Source: Blastococcus sp. TF02A-30 (GTDB taxonomy: Bacteria; Actinomycetota; Actinomycetes; Mycobacteriales; Geodermatophilaceae). Taken from it: a DNA stretch of 64,000 bases. The DNA is taken from contig NZ_QOHJ01000008.1 in assembly GCF_003319185.1 (NCBI RefSeq), forward strand, positions 62,001 to 126,000, given 5' to 3'. Made by a program: the position numbers and the translations under genes. Below, one piece after another: positions 1-8,017 of this stretch; the first letter of the stretch is position 1; the number at the start of each line of letters is the position of its first letter. Below the pieces are notes generated by a model. It was not told the origin of the DNA, did not search any database, and saw nothing but the letters and a program-made list of their open reading frames with translations.

Positions 1-1
1 C

Positions 2-349
2 CGCAAGATGGCGATCATCGGGGCGGGCATCGAGCTGGCCGCGATCCGCGGGGTGGAGCACAGCGAGAGCATCGTGTCGGAGCCGTTCCACGAGGGCCGG
101 CCCGGGAAGCTCATGCGGGCGGCGAAGGCGTGCACCTCGGCGGGGCTCGGGCTGGCCGTGCTGGGTGGGCGCAAGCGGTGGGGCGCGGTTGCGTCAGGAA
201 CGCTGCTGGCGGCCGGCTCGCTGCTGACCCGGTTCGGTGTCTTCGAAGGGGGCATCGCTAGCACGAAGGACCCGAAGTACGTGGTGATCCCCCAGCGCGA
301 GCGGCTGGCCAAGGGCGAGCACGACCACGCGTCGACCATCACCCGCTGA
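2..349 (+). CDS. NrfD/PsrC-family membrane anchor subunit, C-terminal end (partial)
   Basis: Only the last 115 codons are present; the frame is open to the left edge, so the gene starts upstream. NrfD-type proteins are multi-spanning quinone-interacting anchors of molybdoenzyme or polysulfide-reductase complexes. The visible part has two small-residue-rich hydrophobic stretches (about residues 40-53 and 60-78 of the fragment) and ends in a charged cytoplasmic tail containing the DPKYVVIPQRERL segment, which I recognise from actinobacterial NrfD proteins. A decayed 4Fe-4S ferredoxin-like relic near 1133-1200 is consistent with this having once been an FdhB-NrfD type cluster. The family call rests on tail similarity only. 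Confidence 0.6.
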   Translation, partial: RKMAIIGAGIELAAIRGVEHSESIVSEPFHEGRPGKLMRAAKACTSAGLGLAVLGGRKRWGAVASGTLLAAGSLLTRFGVFEGGIASTKDPKYVVIPQRERLAKGEHDHASTITR

Positions 350-356
350 GGCTTCG

Positions 357-755
357 TCACCGTTCGACAGCGGCCGTCACATCCGTGTGCGAGAAGTCGT
401 CGCCCCTGAACAGCAGCGGCTCGCCGGTTTCTCTGGCGAGTGCGTAGGCGAAGCAGTCGCCGAAGTTCAAGCCGGCTGGGTGGCCGCTGCCCTTGCCGAA
501 GTCGCGGTACGCCTGACGGGCGATCTCCGCCTGCCGCCTCGTGACCGGTTCGACGGTGATCGGCACCGCGGCCACCAGATCGTCGAATCGGCCGCTGAGC
601 ACGGGGTCACGGTTGGCATCGACGACGATGGCGGCCTCCAGATAGGTCGCGGCCGACGCGCGGGCGCTCCGTGCCGTTGCCAGCGCGCGGATGTAGCGAT
701 CGGCGTCCGGTTCGCCGCGCAGTATCGCGACGATCGCGGAGGTATCGACGATCAC
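357..755 (-). CDS. vapC: VapC-type PIN-domain ribonuclease toxin
   Basis: 132-residue toxin predicted to cleave RNA using a Mg-binding acidic pocket. It opens with [12 protein letters not shown], carrying the first conserved Asp, and near its end has [12 protein letters not shown] and GDDF-x-TD, the usual PIN acidic residues of the Rv0624/VapC30-like group. I chose the GTG start at 755 because it overlaps the stop of the upstream antitoxin gene by four bases (GTGA) and places the first Asp at residue 4, as in the family; a longer frame exists upstream but adds unrelated sequence. Toxicity would be neutralised by the VapB encoded just upstream. All key residues appear present, so it is probably functional. 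Confidence 0.88.
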   Translation of the reverse strand: MIVDTSAIVAILRGEPDADRYIRALATARSARASAATYLEAAIVVDANRDPVLSGRFDDLVAAVPITVEPVTRRQAEIARQAYRDFGKGSGHPAGLNFGDCFAYALARETGEPLLFRGDDFSHTDVTAAVER

Positions 756-1015
756 CGGGGCAGGCCCGCACCGTCGTAGAGGAGATCGCCGTGGTCGGTG
801 CTGCCGTACGGCTGGACCCACCGGCCGGCTGCGTCCTGGCCGATCTCGCGCAGTCGAGCAGCCAGCTCGTCCGCCGGGACCGCATCCTGGCTGCGCAGTC
901 GCTCGAGACGTTCCCGAACCGCGACGGCTACCGCCCGGGTGACGCTCTCACCGGTCGCAGCAGCGAGCTGGCGCGCCAACTCTTCGGCTTCCGGGTTCTT
1001 GATGTTGAGCGCCAT
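752..1015 (-). CDS. vapB: VapB-type antitoxin (PSK/Rv0623-like)
   Basis: 87-residue antitoxin, first gene of the vapBC operon. The N-terminus [18 protein letters not shown] followed by TGES-x-T-x-AV is characteristic of the Rv0623-like 'transcription factor' family (PF07704 type), whose N-terminal half dimerises and binds DNA while the C-terminal half wraps the toxin. The ATG at 1015 is chosen because the conserved domain begins there; longer in-frame starts add residues unlike the family. No clear Shine-Dalgarno sequence precedes it. The stop overlaps the vapC start by four bases, implying translational coupling. The inverted repeats at 1016-1066 are candidate autoregulatory sites. Confidence 0.85.
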   Translation of the reverse strand: MALNIKNPEAEELARQLAAATGESVTRAVAVAVRERLERLRSQDAVPADELAARLREIGQDAAGRWVQPYGSTDHGDLLYDGAGLPR

Positions 1016-1066
1016 GGTGGAAACGGTACCGCTGAAGTACACCATTCCACCGATACCGGATATCGG
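1016..1066 (-). promoter_or_regulatory. Candidate vapBC operator/promoter with two inverted repeats
   Basis: Immediately upstream of the vapB start are two inverted repeats: 7-bp arms GGTGGAA/TTCCACC at 1016-1022 and 1045-1051, and 6-bp arms CCGATA/TATCGG at 1050-1055 and 1061-1066. VapB proteins commonly repress their own promoter at such palindromes. The repeats are seen directly; the operator role is inference. Confidence 0.45.
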
Positions 1067-1132
1067 CACTCGCGCGCCGACGAGGGGCGCGGGCGCCGTA
1101 ACGGACCGAGTTGGGGCACCGTCGTCGTGCAG

Positions 1133-1200
1133 GGTGAGATCTACACCGGTTGCGGCCACTGCGTGGCGGCCTGCGCGTAGGGCGTCATCGACCGGCGCTG
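1133..1200 (+). pseudogene. Relic of a 4Fe-4S (FdhB-like) iron-sulfur subunit
   Basis: A short reading frame encodes [12 protein letters not shown], then an in-frame TAG at 1178-1180, then GVIDRR. The CxxCxxxC spacing (Cys codons at 1151, 1160 and 1172) and the downstream GVIDR match the first cluster-binding loop of formate-dehydrogenase beta/NrfC-type ferredoxins, where C-P-(F/Y)-GVIDR follows. The rest of the gene is missing. As NrfD anchors pair with such subunits, this is probably debris of the cluster that contained the gene at the left edge. Confidence 0.5.
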
Positions 1201-1494
1201 CCACTTCGGCAACGGGCGCGCCGTGGCCCGTTCGAAGGGGTCACGGCGATCTACTCCTACGCCCCTTCGGGCGGGACGCTGAACGAGGGCGGCGTCAACC
1301 GTTGATGTCGTGGTGCTGAGGCAGCTCCTGGGCGACGTTGCCCTTCACAACCCACTCGCGGGCTGCGTCACCGTGGTGCGCCACGACCATGCGGGCACCG
1401 CAGTGGCCGCACGCCTCGGTGAGCCGGACGCGGGGATCCCAGGACCGGTTGAACCGGTGCCTGAACGCCCGCGGACGCCTGCCACCACGGGACC

Positions 1495-1905
1495 GGTGGA
1501 ACGCCCCTCGCTCGTCGTGGTCTACGGCGACGTCAACTCCACCATCGCCGCCGCGCTGGTGGCCGCAAGCTGCTCATCCCGCTGGCACACGTGGAGGCTG
1601 GCCTGCGGAGCTTCGACCGGGCGACGCCCGAGGAGGTCAAACGGGTCGTCACTGACCGGCTGTCTGATCGCCTGGTCACCAGTGCCGACGCGATCGACCC
1701 GTACGTGTCGATTTGGAATGCGGCTGAGCACGGTGATCCGGAGCGGCTGATCAAGGGCGAGAGCGGCCTACGTCAGGCGATGGAGGAAGCCGACCTCGTC
1801 GTGCTGCTGCAGGCGCACGACGACTACCTCGGCGGTGCGCTCGACGGTGCGCGGGTGTTCGATACCCGCGGCGTGCTGACCGGTGAGGGCGTCGACCGAC
1901 TCTGA
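1495..1905 (+). pseudogene. Mosaic relic of wecB-like epimerase and wecC-like dehydrogenase
   Basis: The stretch from about 1501 encodes VVVYGDVNSTIAAALVAA, and after a one-base frame change near 1565 continues LAHVEAGLRSFDRATPEEV and VVTDRLSD: the central part of UDP-N-acetylglucosamine 2-epimerase (the D-x-NST and HVEAGLRS motifs). From about 1760 the same frame instead resembles the C-terminus of UDP-N-acetylmannosaminuronate dehydrogenase (ADLVVLLQAHDDY, then a DTRG motif) and stops at 1905. Two pathway-linked enzymes are thus fused as broken pieces, best explained by deletions in a former polysaccharide cluster. No functional product is expected. Confidence 0.6.
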
Positions 1906-2132
1906 CGAGGGCCTGGCCGGACCCGCGGCGCAATGTCGCGGTCTCGGCGCCCGATGGCCCCAGGTGTCGGCGCCGCCGGGCCGTCGGAGCTCGAGCCGCG
2001 CCGCCGACCGAGGCGCAGGTGAGGCCTGGGACTTCTGGGACGGAAGCCGCGGTGCTGCAGGCAGGGTGCCGCAGCTGCTCCCGGGGGGCGTCTAACGTCG
2101 CGGGCTCGGACGTACGAAGAAGCGGGGACCCG

Positions 2133-3221
2133 GTGGGCAGGCACGGAACTGAGGCGTTGACCGACGCTTCGCAGGAGACCGATTCGTACTGGGACGCGGA
2201 TGAGCCGTCGTCAGACAGTCGCAGACCCCGGTGGCGGCGAGCCCTGGTCGTCCTGGGCGCCGGCGTCCTCGTCCTCGTGCTTCTCGTAGCCGGGGGCGCG
2301 TGGTACCTGACGAACCGCTATGCGGGGAATCTCGAGCGGGTCGATGCTTTCGCCGGCCTGGACGAGTCGCAGCGGCCGGCCCAGGCCACCGCGGGTCCGG
2401 CAGGGCAGGCGCCGCTCACCTTCCTCGTCGTCGGCTCCGATACCCGTGCCGATGTGCCCGAGGGTGAGACGCCGGACGGTCGGTCCGACGTGATGATGCT
2501 GGTGCGCTTCACGGGTGACCGGCAGAACGCCCAGGTCATCTCACTGCCACGTGACTCGTGGGTGCCCGTCCCGGGAGCCGGCATGGCCAAGTTGAATGCC
2601 GCCTATGCCTGGGGTGGGCCCAGCCTGCTCATCCAGTCGGTCGAGAGCCTCACCGGCGTGCGCATCGACCACTACGCCGCCATCGATTTCCAGGGCTTCG
2701 TCGAGATGACCGACGCGCTCGGCGGCGTCGACGTCCAGGTGGCCGAGACCACGAGCAACGGCCCCTACACGTACACGGCAGGGCTCAACCACCTCGACGG
2801 CGAGGAAGCGCTCTACTACGTCCGCCAGCGGTACGGCCTCGAGGGCGGCGACTTCGACCGGGTGAAGCGCCAGCAGCAGTACCTGCGTTCGATCTTCACG
2901 AAGCTCTCCGAGCAGAACGTGCTCAGCGACATGGGCGCGCTGGACGGCTTCCTGGTCGCCCTCACCGACGCGATGTCGGTCGACGAGACGCTGGGCAACA
3001 CGGCGCTGCTCGACATGGCCTACGACCTGCGGTCGCTGCGGCCGGGCGCGGTCACGTTCCTCACCGCCCCCGTGGCAGGAACCGGGCGGGAGGGCGCCCA
3101 GAGCGTCGTCTACCTCGACGCGGCCCGGTCCGAGCAGATGTGGGAGTACCTGCGCACCGATTCGCTGACCGAGCACGTGGCCGAGTTCGGCGAGGACACG
3201 TTGCCCGCGGTGCCGAACTAG
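2133..3221 (+). CDS. LytR-CpsA-Psr (LCP) family phosphotransferase, intact copy
   Basis: 362-residue membrane-anchored protein. LCP enzymes transfer lipid-linked polysaccharides or teichoic acids to peptidoglycan outside the membrane. There is a short cytoplasmic N-terminus, one transmembrane helix (about residues 40-60, rich in V/L/G), then the LCP domain with LVVGSDTR, GRSDVMMLV, SLPRDSWV, DHYAAIDF and GGVDV, which include the conserved Arg/Asp residues binding the pyrophosphate. I use the GTG at 2133; a TTG at 2157 is also possible. It is a paralogue of the split LCP gene at 20588-21705. Its stop overlaps the convergent phosphatase stop in a shared CTAG (3218-3221). Probably attaches one of the polymers made in this window to the wall. 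Confidence 0.9.
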   Translation: MGRHGTEALTDASQETDSYWDADEPSSDSRRPRWRRALVVLGAGVLVLVLLVAGGAWYLTNRYAGNLERVDAFAGLDESQRPAQATAGPAGQAPLTFLVVGSDTRADVPEGETPDGRSDVMMLVRFTGDRQNAQVISLPRDSWVPVPGAGMAKLNAAYAWGGPSLLIQSVESLTGVRIDHYAAIDFQGFVEMTDALGGVDVQVAETTSNGPYTYTAGLNHLDGEEALYYVRQRYGLEGGDFDRVKRQQQYLRSIFTKLSEQNVLSDMGALDGFLVALTDAMSVDETLGNTALLDMAYDLRSLRPGAVTFLTAPVAGTGREGAQSVVYLDAARSEQMWEYLRTDSLTEHVAEFGEDTLPAVPN

Positions 3222-3835
3222 CCGGGGACGGGCACCGGCGGCAGCCGGTCGATGCGGACGGTCTCGTGGGCTTCCGGGCGGACCTGCCGGGCGATGCCCA
3301 CGAGCAGGGTGCGCAGCGCGGCGGCGACGTCGTCCACCACGCGTTGATGCACCTGCGCCGGCCCGTCGATGGGATCGTCGATGTCCTGGTCCGGTACGCG
3401 GTGCGCGCCCCGGGCGGCCGCGAGCCGACCGGCCAGCGCGCTGCCGCGCTCGCTGGGCGGAACGGCCGCCAGCCGGTGCGGCGGCAGCCCGCGGCACAGC
3501 TCCGCGGCCTCGCGCAGCGTGAACGTCTTGCGGAGTGCCCGCGGGTCCAGCGTCAGGACCGCCTCCCGGTGCTGAGCGGTCATCGTGAGGACGACGTCCG
3601 CCCAATCGACGTCCGCCGGCGACAAGCGCCGAGCGACGTGGCTGCCGGCATCGAGCCCGCGCAGCTCCAGGGCTGCGGCCGTGAAGGGGTGCGCCGGACG
3701 TCCCGTAGGAGCGTGCGTTCCGGCGGAGCGTGCCTCGATCTCCACGCCCAGGTGCCCGGTCGGCCACGCCTCCGTGAACACGTGAGCGGCTGCCGACCGG
3801 CAGATGTTGCCGGTGCACACGAACAGCAGCCTCAT
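3218..3835 (-). CDS. Low-molecular-weight protein tyrosine phosphatase-like protein
   Basis: 205 residues. The ATG at 3835 puts the P-loop RLLFVCTGNICRS at the very N-terminus, with the catalytic Cys and Arg of the C-x5-R motif intact. Such Wzb-type phosphatases dephosphorylate BY-kinases to control polymer length; here the protein is longer than the classical ~150 residues. The usual DP acid loop is not clear, although DDPIDGP lies near the C-terminal end at a position matching D-RDPIG in the two paralogues. It is divergently oriented from a second phosphatase gene at 3936 (100-bp gap, candidate shared promoter region) and converges with the LCP gene. Regulation of the BY-kinase at 59656-61125 is plausible but inferred. 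Confidence 0.8.
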   Translation of the reverse strand: MRLLFVCTGNICRSAAAHVFTEAWPTGHLGVEIEARSAGTHAPTGRPAHPFTAAALELRGLDAGSHVARRLSPADVDWADVVLTMTAQHREAVLTLDPRALRKTFTLREAAELCRGLPPHRLAAVPPSERGSALAGRLAAARGAHRVPDQDIDDPIDGPAQVHQRVVDDVAAALRTLLVGIARQVRPEAHETVRIDRLPPVPVPG

Positions 3836-3935
3836 GGTGTCCTGTTCGGCATCGGCCGGGCGCAGCTTGAGCCGGTGGACCCGGGCGTCCGGCGATCTTG
3901 ATGCGGGCTGCGGCGGGTGCAGGGAGACTGGAGCC

Positions 3936-4598
3936 GTGCATGCTCCCCTGGCCGCCGGCTCCACGTTCCGCGTGCTGCTGGTGTGCACGGGCAACATCTG
4001 CCGGTCCGCCATGGCCGAACGGTTGGGGCGCGCCTACCTGGAGGAGCGGCTCGGTGGGGGCGCCGGCCAGCTCCGGTTGGAGAGCGCCGGCACGCGTGCG
4101 GTCGTCGGGTCGGCCATGCATGCCGACAGCGCGCTCGTCCTGCAGGGTTACGGCGCCCGGTCCGGGGACTTCCGCGCGCGTCAGCTGGACAGTGCGCTCG
4201 CCGGGGGAGCCGACCTCGTCCTCACCATGACCCGGGCTCACCGCAACGACGTCATCGGGTACGCCCCACGCGCTCTGCAGCGCACGTTCACCCTGCGGGA
4301 GGCAGCCGCGCTGCTGCGGTCGATCCCCGACGACGAGGTGGCAGGGGATGACCTCCCCACCAGGGCTCGCGCCCTGGTGGCCCGGATGGCTGCCGCGCGC
4401 GGACGCCGCCCCGGTGGGGAGAGCGACGACGTGCGCGATCCCATCGGCCGACCGTTGGAGGTCCACGAGGAGGTCGGCGAGCTGGTCGCCGCCACGTTGA
4501 TCCCTGTTCTCGACCGGTTGATCGGCGGCGGGAGCCGGGGACGGGCCGGCGGCCCCAGTCCGGCTCGCTCTCACCAGGCGAGCGGCTCCGCCGCGTGA
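3936..4598 (+). CDS. Low-molecular-weight protein tyrosine phosphatase, intact copy
   Basis: 220 residues; GTG start at 3936 preceded by AGGGAGA at 3921-3927. The N-terminal segment VLLVCTGNICRSAMAERLG carries the complete C-x5-R catalytic loop. A long C-terminal extension with DDVRDPIGRPLEVHEEVGEL is shared with the paralogue at 19985-20580, which has lost both its frame and its catalytic Arg; this copy is therefore the likely functional one. Its stop codon falls exactly where homology to the ugd leader begins (see the ugd relic at 4594), suggesting a recombination joint at the gene end. Predicted cytoplasmic partner of a capsule BY-kinase. Confidence 0.87.
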   Translation: MHAPLAAGSTFRVLLVCTGNICRSAMAERLGRAYLEERLGGGAGQLRLESAGTRAVVGSAMHADSALVLQGYGARSGDFRARQLDSALAGGADLVLTMTRAHRNDVIGYAPRALQRTFTLREAAALLRSIPDDEVAGDDLPTRARALVARMAAARGRRPGGESDDVRDPIGRPLEVHEEVGELVAATLIPVLDRLIGGGSRGRAGGPSPARSHQASGSAA

Positions 4599-5067
4599 TC
4601 CACTTCGGGGACGAAGTGTTCTAAGAGGCCGACCGGAGGGTCCGGGCTCTGTGCGACGGCCGACCCCCTTCTACGAGCCCGACTTCCAGGAGCTGCTCGC
4701 GCAGAGCCTGAGTTCGGGCCGGCGACCTTCAGCACCGATGTGGCCGACGCTGTAGGTGGTCGAACTCGCCCGCGAGGTGCTGGACGCCCGCTGCTCGGCA
4801 AGCGGATCGCGGTGCTCGGCGCGGCCTTCAAGCCGGACAGCGACGATATCCGGGACTCCCCGGCGCTCAACGTCGCAGCCCAGCTGCAGCTGCAGGGCGC
4901 CGTCGTCCGCGTCACCGACCCGGCCGCGATCGAGAACAGCCGCCGCGAGTGGCCGCACTTCGACTACGCCGACACCGCGGGTGCTCGACGGGCGCAACGC
5001 CCTTTCCCGCACCGCGTGGACCGACGCCGGGTGGACCTACCGCGCCCTGGGACGCTGCGTGGGGTAG
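4594..5067 (+). pseudogene. UDP-glucose dehydrogenase relic with internal deletions
   Basis: Near-identical in blocks to the intact ugd at 22187-23506 and its leader. The block GCGTGATCCACTTCG (4594-4608) matches the leader at 22138-22152; then codons ~1-34 are missing, the segment FYEPDFQELLAQSLSSGR follows, then codons ~75-305 are missing (including the catalytic Cys region), then the C-terminal NAD/UDP-binding part (LGAAFKPDSDDIRDSP) and, after another deletion, DGRNALSRTAW to a final TAG at 5065-5067. The frames of the blocks are not continuous. Best read as a decayed duplicate of ugd. Confidence 0.85.
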
Positions 5068-5253
5068 CCGGCGCCCTCCGAGAGATTCCGGCGCATCGGG
5101 GGCCTCGGCGCTGTCGCCCGTACCATCGGCCATCGAGAATGCAGACGGTGCGGTGCTCGATGCACCGCAACCGGGCGCGTCCGGTTGGCTCGCCACGTCG
5201 ATCATCGTGGCGCCGAACGGGTCGCCACTCCCCGGAGTCTGGAGGATCAAGTC

Positions 5254-5737
5254 ATGCGGCATTGGCACCGACGCGGCGCGGCGTGCCGTGCCATGCTCGT
5301 CTACTCACCCGGCGGTCACCGCAGAGAACTCGAGTTGGCCGTCGAGGATCTCGGCATAGGCGATCTGCTGTGCGCCTCCTTCCGGCCGCTGCAAGCAATC
5401 ACGCTGAAGGGAGCGCCATCCCGGACCAAGGTGGTGGCACTGGTGCATCCACGGCGGCGACTCGGTCACCTTCTGGTCAATGCGGCTCAATCTGCCTACT
5501 GGATCCTGCGGTTCCGCCCGTGCGTGATCGCCACGAGCGGCGCGGACGTGGCAGTTCCGAGCATCGTGCAAGCATCTGTTCCGCAGGGCGACCCTCTTCA
5601 TCGAGAGCGCTGGAACACTGGGGCCCACCCTGGCCGGCCGGCTCTGCCGGCGGTCAGCCGATCTCCTTCTGGCGCAATGGCCAGAACAAGCGCGCGCCCA
5701 TCCGCATGCGGTGCTGCTGTCCGAACCTCTGCTGTGA
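5254..5737 (+). pseudogene. Frameshifted PssD-like glycosyltransferase subunit
   Basis: Starts at an ATG with GGAGGATC upstream (5241-5248) and encodes MRHWHRRGAACRAMLVYSPG, closely similar to the intact pssD at 15978 (MRHWHRSGSPCRMMLVYNPG). After VIATSGADVAVPSIV, near 5570-5600, the frame is lost; the conserved C-terminal part (FIESAGTLGPTLAGRL, LLLAQWPEQ) continues in another frame and ends with a TGA at 5735-5737, just as the intact copy ends. PssD-type proteins need PssE as catalytic partner, and no pssE follows here. A decayed duplicate. Confidence 0.82.
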
Positions 5738-6507
5738 GGCAGTACTGATCGTGTTCAGGGAGGCACTGCTCGTGCGCGGGGACGGTTCTCGTGCGCGGTG
5801 CGTTGACTTGTCGAGGACGTGGCTCAGCAGCCCCGGGATGCAGTGGGGCGATCACCGATCGATCACCGCGACCGGCGTTCCACGCCGACCGTCGACGTGT
5901 GAGGAGAGACCAGCTTGTCCCAGAACCCGACGGCCATCGTCATCATCGTGACGTACAACAGTGCAGCGGTCATCGAGGCGGCCCTCGCAAGCCTTCCTGA
6001 CCACGAGGTGAGAGTGGTCGACAACGGCTCCACCGATTCCACGGTGGAGCTTGCCCGGCGGTTCTCGAACGTCCATGTGCACGAGGGCGAACGGAACCTG
6101 GGTTACGGCGCTGCGGTCAACGTCGGCGCCGGGCTCCACCCGGGCAGGGACATCTGCCTGATCAATCCGGATGTCGTCGTGTCTCCGGGCGCAATCCAGG
6201 AGTTGGCGCGACGCTGCACCGGATGGCCGATCGGAGTGGTCGCCCCTCGACTCCTGAATACCGATGGCTCCTTGCAGTTCTCCGCCCGCAACCACCAGAC
6301 CCTGGGCGTCGTCCTGGCGAGCCGCACGCCCCTGGGGCGCACCCGCGTAGGGCAGCGCCTGCAGACGTGGCACCATGCGCCGTCCATCGGTGACGTCGTC
6401 CAGGAGGTGCCTTGGGTGACGGGCGCGGCGATGTACATGAACAGGCGCGCCTACGACGCGGTAGGAGGTTTCGACCCCTCCTACTTCATGTATCACGAGG
6501 ACCAGGA

Positions 6508-6533
6508 GGGACTGCCCAGGGTTCGGTTGACTC
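6508..6533 (+). repeat. Left terminal inverted repeat of the IS element
   Basis: Begins GGGACTGCCCAG and ends GTTGACTC; 23 of 26 positions match the reverse complement of 7760-7785. Confidence 0.88.
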
Positions 6534-6574
6534 CTCACCTGTGAGGCTGCGGCCTCGCTGGAAGGATCAGCATC

Positions 6575-6883
6575 GTGCCCAAGCCGTTCCCCAAGGAGTT
6601 CCGGCGGGACGTGATCGCAGTGGCCCGGCAGGGCGACCAGTCGATCGCGCAAGTAGCCCGGAGCTTCGGGGTCTCTGAGTCCTGCCTGCAACGCTGGCTG
6701 AAGATCGCCGACCGCGAGGACGGCCTTGCCACTGAGACGTCCTCGACGGCCGCTTCGAGCGCCGGCGTCGACTTGGAGGCGGAGAACCGCGAGCTGCGCA
6801 AGCGGGCCAAGCAGCTCGAGCAGGAGAACGAAATCCTGCGCCGGGCGACCGCGTACTTCGCCCGCGACGTGCTCCCAAAATGA
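6575..6883 (+). CDS. IS3-family transposase OrfA (helix-turn-helix)
   Basis: 102 residues. The N-terminal half is a Tnp_1-type HTH (SIAQVARSFGVSESCLQRWL), which binds the terminal repeats. The C-terminal half is a leucine-zipper-like coiled coil (ENRELRKRAKQLEQENEILR) used for multimerisation. GTG start at 6575, ten bases after the AAGGA at 6560-6564. The stop at 6881-6883 overlaps the start of orfB (ATGA), and the slippery heptamer at 6874-6880 lies directly before it, so ribosomes can either terminate or shift -1 to make OrfAB. Confidence 0.92.
   Translation: MPKPFPKEFRRDVIAVARQGDQSIAQVARSFGVSESCLQRWLKIADREDGLATETSSTAASSAGVDLEAENRELRKRAKQLEQENEILRRATAYFARDVLPK
6874..6880 (+). promoter_or_regulatory. 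Programmed -1 ribosomal frameshift site (C CCA AAA)
   Basis: The heptamer CCCAAAA is read as C CCA AAA in the orfA frame, immediately before its TGA. It fits the X XXY YYZ slippery rule, and slipping by -1 (CCC AAA) enters the orfB frame at ATG 6880. IS3-family elements generally use this arrangement to produce the OrfAB transposase. Sequence seen directly; function inferred from family behaviour. Confidence 0.75.
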
Positions 6884-7743
6884 TGTACCCGCTGGTCCAA
6901 GACCTCGCCGCCGAGAAGATCCCCGTCGCGGTGACCTGCCGGGTGCTCGGGTTCTCCAAGCAAGCCTTCTTCAAGTGGCGGGCCAATCCGGTCAGCCAGC
7001 GCGACTGGGACGACGCGCACCTGATCAACGCCGCGATCGACATCCACCACGACGACCCGGAGTTCGGCTACCGGTTCATCGCCGACGAGCTCGCCGATCA
7101 GGGCCTGCGGGCCTCGCGCAACCGGGTCAACAGGCTGTGCTCGTCGCAGCGGCTGTGGTCGGTGCACTCGCGCAAGCGCGGCCTGAACCGCAAGCCCGGC
7201 CCGCCGGTGCACGACGACCTGGTCGAGCGCGACTTCACCGCCGAAGCGCCCAACGAGCTGTGGCTTACCGACATCACCGAGCACCCCACCGCCGAGGGCA
7301 AACTCTACCTCTGCGCGATCAAGGACGCCTGCTCCAAGCGGATCGTCGGCTACTCCATCGGCGCCCGGATGACCTCCGACCTGGCGGTCAACGCGCTGGC
7401 CAACGCCCTGGCGCTGCGCGGTGGCGTCGGCACGATCGTGCATTCCGACCGCGGCAGCCAGTTCCGCTCCCACGCCTACGTCCGGACCCTGCGCGACGCC
7501 CAGCTGCGCGGCTCCATGGGCCGGGTCGGTGCCTGCGCAGACAACGCCGCCATGGAGTCGTTCTTCAGCCTGCTGCAGAAGAACGTCCTCAACCGCCAGC
7601 GCTGGGCCACCCGCGAGCAGCTACGCCTAGCGATCGTCGTCTGGATCGAGAAGACCTACCACCGCCGCCGGCGCCAGGACGCCCTCGGCCGCATGACCCC
7701 CATCGAGTTCGAGACACTGACCCAGACCGCTCACGCGGCCTGA
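6880..7743 (+). CDS. IS3-family transposase OrfB (DDE integrase core)
   Basis: 287 residues, normally made as the C-terminal part of OrfAB by -1 frameshifting. It has the N-terminal HTH_21-like region (FGYRFIADEL) and an rve integrase core with Asp131 (LWLTDIT), Asp190 (IVHSDRGSQF) and Glu226 (NAAMESFFSLLQKN). The 35 residues between the second Asp and the Glu give the classical D,D(35)E signature. The reading frame is complete up to the TGA at 7741-7743, seventeen bases before the right inverted repeat. No sign of decay. Confidence 0.93.
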   Translation: MMYPLVQDLAAEKIPVAVTCRVLGFSKQAFFKWRANPVSQRDWDDAHLINAAIDIHHDDPEFGYRFIADELADQGLRASRNRVNRLCSSQRLWSVHSRKRGLNRKPGPPVHDDLVERDFTAEAPNELWLTDITEHPTAEGKLYLCAIKDACSKRIVGYSIGARMTSDLAVNALANALALRGGVGTIVHSDRGSQFRSHAYVRTLRDAQLRGSMGRVGACADNAAMESFFSLLQKNVLNRQRWATREQLRLAIVVWIEKTYHRRRRQDALGRMTPIEFETLTQTAHAA

Positions 7744-7759
7744 CCGCCCCTACCGATCA

Positions 7760-7785
7760 GAGTCAACTGAAGTCTGGGCAGTCCC
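7760..7785 (-). repeat. Right terminal inverted repeat of the IS element
   Basis: Reverse complement begins GGGACTGCCCAG and ends GTTGACTC, matching the left end with 3 differences in the middle. Confidence 0.88.
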
Positions 7786-8017
7786 GACATCTGCCTTCGA
7801 CTGCGCAAGCAGGGGTGGCGAATCCTCTACGTCCCCACTGTGACGTGCACACATGCTCATGCCCGCGCCAGCGGCTCGAACCTGCGAGCCGCGCGCCGGC
7901 ACCTGGCCAGCACGGTGAAGTTCTACCGGCGACACCCGGAGGCCCTCCACCGCCGTGGTCTCGCAGCAACGAGGTACCGACTAGGCAGGTCGAAGGCGTA
8001 GTCCCTAACCTCGTCGC

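Larger units (their letters stand above)
6508..7785 (+). mobile_element. Complete IS3-family insertion sequence, 1278 bp
   Basis: Bounded by 26-bp terminal inverted repeats with 3 mismatches, it carries the two overlapping reading frames typical of IS3 elements: an HTH orfA and a DDE orfB linked by a slippery heptamer. The host gene is split so that a 2-base direct repeat (GA at 6506-6507 and 7786-7787) is all that is visible as target duplication; IS3 elements usually make 3-4 bp, so the exact ends may differ by a base or two. Ends, open frames and catalytic residues all look intact, so the insertion may be recent. Confidence 0.9.
5915..8001 (+). pseudogene. GT2 family glycosyltransferase interrupted by an IS3-family element
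   Basis: TTG start at 5915 with a good GAGGAGAGA ribosome site (5901-5909). The 5' part encodes a GT-A fold: AIVIIVTYNS, VVDNGSTDST, INPDVVVS and PWVTGAAMYMNRRAYD, ending in YHEDQ just before the insertion. After the element, the same protein resumes at 7786 with DICLRLRKQGWRILYVP and runs to TAG at 7999-8001. Removing 6508-7785 and one copy of the flanking GA restores a continuous frame of about 268 codons. The family (WbbL-like rhamnosyltransferases) transfers a sugar onto lipid-linked glycans. The interrupted gene should be inactive unless the element excises. Confidence 0.88.

Noticed and set aside
1133-1200. Functional small ferredoxin
   Set aside because: It has an in-frame TAG within the cluster-binding motif and lacks the remaining Cys ligands.
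2541-4574. 677-codon minus-strand frame across the LCP and phosphatase genes
   Set aside because: Composition is that of an antisense shadow in high-GC DNA, and it overlaps three genes with clear catalytic motifs on the true frames.
6506-7787. Longer target-site duplication for the IS element
   Set aside because: Only GA is repeated directly; adjacent GGGAC/GTCCC bases are part of the inverted repeats, not a duplication.
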